A stretch of DNA of 64,000 bases from Eubacteriales bacterium. Lineage in GTDB: Bacteria; Bacillota; Clostridia; Lachnospirales; Lachnospiraceae. Location of the stretch: positions 16,218 to 80,217 of the forward strand of contig JAUNGT010000006.1 in assembly GCA_030524455.1 (NCBI GenBank), written 5' to 3'. The notes under the pieces were generated by a model. That model searched no databases. It had not been told where the DNA came from and saw only the letters and a list, made by a program, of their open reading frames with translations. Below are positions 62,485-64,000 of the stretch, piece by piece (positions within the stretch are counted from its first letter, which is position 1; each line of letters begins with the position of its first letter). A program made the position numbers and the translations under genes.

Positions 62485-63219
62485 ATGCTGTATTATGATG
62501 AATATGGAAACAGAGGAAATCCGACGATTCTGTTGCTGCATGGCGCGGGTGCACTTGATACATTTTGTGAGCAGTATTGTTTTTCCGATAAATATCATCT
62601 TGTTGTACCTCACCTGGCAGGCGCGGGAAAGGCGGCTGCTGAGGTTTACGACCCTCAAAAGACCGTAGAGGAACTCTTTGCGCTTGTGAAATCCCTTCAC
62701 AAAAAACGAATCGGCGTAATCGGTCACTCTCTTGGAGGGCAGATTGCAATCCTGCTTGTCAGCAAACGGCCCGAATTATTTCACTTTGCAGTATTTTTAA
62801 GCGCATGGGTAAATCCCAGGCCGACAACAATTCGCTTGTACTGTTCTCTTGCAGGATTATCCGTAAAAATGCTGCATTGGAAATGGCTGGTACAGATTCA
62901 GGGAAAGTATTGGAACTACACAAAAGAGCAAACCGATACTATGGCAGAATATTCACAACGGATCACTACGCAAGGGTATATCTCCTTTTTTTCCAATACA
63001 TTAGATTTATCAAAATTACCCGAATATCAGGCGATAGCTATCCCGATGTTGGCGATTTGTGGGAGTAGGGAAGTCAAAAGTATGAAAACTTCCCTTACAT
63101 TACTTGCCCAAAATCCAAGCTGCCAGACGATGGTGCTGCAAGGAGTAGGCCATGACTTTCCAATGCGTAATGCGAAGCAGCTAAATCCAGTACTGAAAAA
63201 ATTCATAAGAACTTTTTGA
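62485..63219 (+). CDS. Alpha/beta-fold hydrolase
   Basis: 244-aa alpha/beta hydrolase. Oxyanion motif LLLHGAG, nucleophile elbow GHSLGG, and late VGHDFPMRN supplying the catalytic His. No signal peptide. Precedes an MFS transporter gene by 19 bases, suggesting a small operon for handling a lipophilic ester or drug-like compound; substrate unknown. AAAGGA upstream of ATG 62485. A/T-rich compared with the 1-61 kb region. Confidence 0.88.
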   Translation: MLYYDEYGNRGNPTILLLHGAGALDTFCEQYCFSDKYHLVVPHLAGAGKAAAEVYDPQKTVEELFALVKSLHKKRIGVIGHSLGGQIAILLVSKRPELFHFAVFLSAWVNPRPTTIRLYCSLAGLSVKMLHWKWLVQIQGKYWNYTKEQTDTMAEYSQRITTQGYISFFSNTLDLSKLPEYQAIAIPMLAICGSREVKSMKTSLTLLAQNPSCQTMVLQGVGHDFPMRNAKQLNPVLKKFIRTF

Positions 63220-63238
63220 GAGACAGGAGAAAACAATC

Positions 63239-64000
63239 ATGACAACTTTGCTTTTACTTATCATTTATATTGCTTTTATCGGTCTCGGGCTGCCGGATTC
63301 GCTCTTTGGGGCGGCATGGCCCGCCATCTACAGGGAGCTGTCCCTGCCTGTATCCTGGGCAAATGCTGTGACGATGCTGATTTCCGGCGGAACCATCCTG
63401 TCAAGCCTTCTGTCCGCCCGGCTGATCAACCGTTTTAAAACAGGCCCCGTCACCGCCTTTTCCACATCCCTGACCGCGCTGGCCCTGTTTGGCTTTTCCT
63501 GCTCCGGCAGCATGCTTTGGCTGTGCCTGTTTGCCATACCGCTGGGATTGGGCGCCGGTGCCATCGACACAGCGCTGAACAATTATGTGGCGCTGCACTA
63601 CAAAGCGCTCCATATGAATTTGCTGCATTGCTTTTACGGCGTCGGCGTATCGGTCAGTCCTTTTTTCATGTCCCTGGCTCTTGCCGGCGGATCCTGGAGA
63701 AGCGGATACCGGACAGTATTTTACTGCCAGCTTGGCATTGCGTTTTTGACGATTGTTTCCCTGCCTTTATGGCGGCGGGTACAATCGCTTCCGGACAGCA
63801 ATCCGGAGACCGAAAACCGGACCGTCCCTTTTTCCGTGCTTTTGAGGGATCCCGCCGTGCGAAGCGCCTGTCTGGTCTTTGTTGGCTCCTGCGGTCTGGA
63901 ATACACCTGCGGGACCTGGGGCAGCACCTTTTTGGTCAGTACCAGGGCTGGGGCAGCGGCTTGTGCTTGCCGCTTTACTGATCCTTTTTCTGCCGCTTCC
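63239..64000 (+). CDS. MFS transporter, 3'-incomplete and apparently frame-disrupted
   Basis: Starts at ATG 63239 with AGGAG upstream. The first ~235 codons read as an MFS N-terminal half (LLLLIIYIAFIGLGLPDSLFGAAWPAI, then helices up to SCGLEYTCGTWGSTFLVSTR). After ~63945 the frame becomes non-membrane (AGAAACACRF), while another frame from 63948 reads LGQRLVLAALLILFLPL, a typical late MFS helix after a cytoplasmic turn. An internal deletion that shifts frame is therefore likely. The gene runs off the window, so its end cannot be judged. Confidence 0.75.
   Translation, partial: MTTLLLLIIYIAFIGLGLPDSLFGAAWPAIYRELSLPVSWANAVTMLISGGTILSSLLSARLINRFKTGPVTAFSTSLTALALFGFSCSGSMLWLCLFAIPLGLGAGAIDTALNNYVALHYKALHMNLLHCFYGVGVSVSPFFMSLALAGGSWRSGYRTVFYCQLGIAFLTIVSLPLWRRVQSLPDSNPETENRTVPFSVLLRDPAVRSACLVFVGSCGLEYTCGTWGSTFLVSTRAGAAACACRFTDPFSAAS

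Overview
The window looks like a chromosomal segment from a GC-rich gut-type clostridium, most likely Lachnospiraceae. The reasons are strong AGGAGG ribosome-binding sites, TTGACA/TATAAT-type promoters, lipoprotein-anchored family-1 sugar ABC importers, long co-directional glycan operons, a LigA/MetA/thiolase block of clostridial type and an Rpn/PD-(D/E)XK protein of the kind common in that family. This assignment is inference; there is no rRNA or other phylogenetic marker. No tRNA, rRNA, CRISPR array or prophage was seen.

Layout. (1) 1-2.8 kb: a 5'-truncated AlbA/Schlafen-type ATPase-like regulator and a DUF438-hemerythrin-PAS protein. (2) 2.8-10.8 kb: a sialic acid (Neu5Ac) locus of two divergent operons. 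Leftward are NanE, a YhcH-family protein, NanK and an SGNH esterase; rightward are a lipoprotein binding protein, two permeases, NanA and an RpiR regulator. (3) 10.9-16.5 kb: a three-gene cassette with its own promoter, coding for a TerB-N/TerB-C-type protein, a BrxD-like P-loop ATPase and an Lhr-like SF2 helicase. It has no methylase or PglZ phosphatase, and I consider it the best candidate for an under-described system. (4) 16.5-51.6 kb: a DeoR-type regulator divergent from a ~34 kb run of 20 co-directional genes. This run encodes an ABC importer, four GH38 alpha-mannosidases, three GH2 beta-mannosidases (one split by an in-frame TGA), a GH36 alpha-galactosidase, a GH13_18 sucrose phosphorylase, a metallo-beta-lactamase-fold hydrolase, a MATE transporter and a set of sugar/acid-sugar kinases, isomerase and aldolases. 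None of the glycosidases shows a signal peptide, so whole oligosaccharides are probably imported by the ABC system and dismantled in the cytoplasm. An exact 15-bp repeat lies on both the regulator promoter and the operon promoter and is the likely operator. (5) 51.7-61.2 kb: housekeeping genes for a glutaredoxin-like protein, a small acidic protein, threonine aldolase, BioY, a nucleoid-associated protein, YaaA, thiolase, a Bcp peroxiredoxin, an RsuA/RluF pseudouridine synthase, LigA and MetA. (6) 61.2-64.0 kb: a visibly more AT-rich stretch with an Rpn-type nuclease, an alpha/beta hydrolase and an MFS transporter that runs off the window and appears to carry an internal frame-shifting deletion.

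Together, regions 2 and 4 look like a cell equipped to take up sialic acid and mannose-rich, possibly N-glycan-derived, oligosaccharides. The pathway below the mannosidases is not obvious: a four-carbon acid-sugar kinase, a class II aldolase, a GmhA-like isomerase, an FGGY kinase and an Asp/Glu-racemase-like protein lacking its second cysteine point to a substrate beyond simple mannose.
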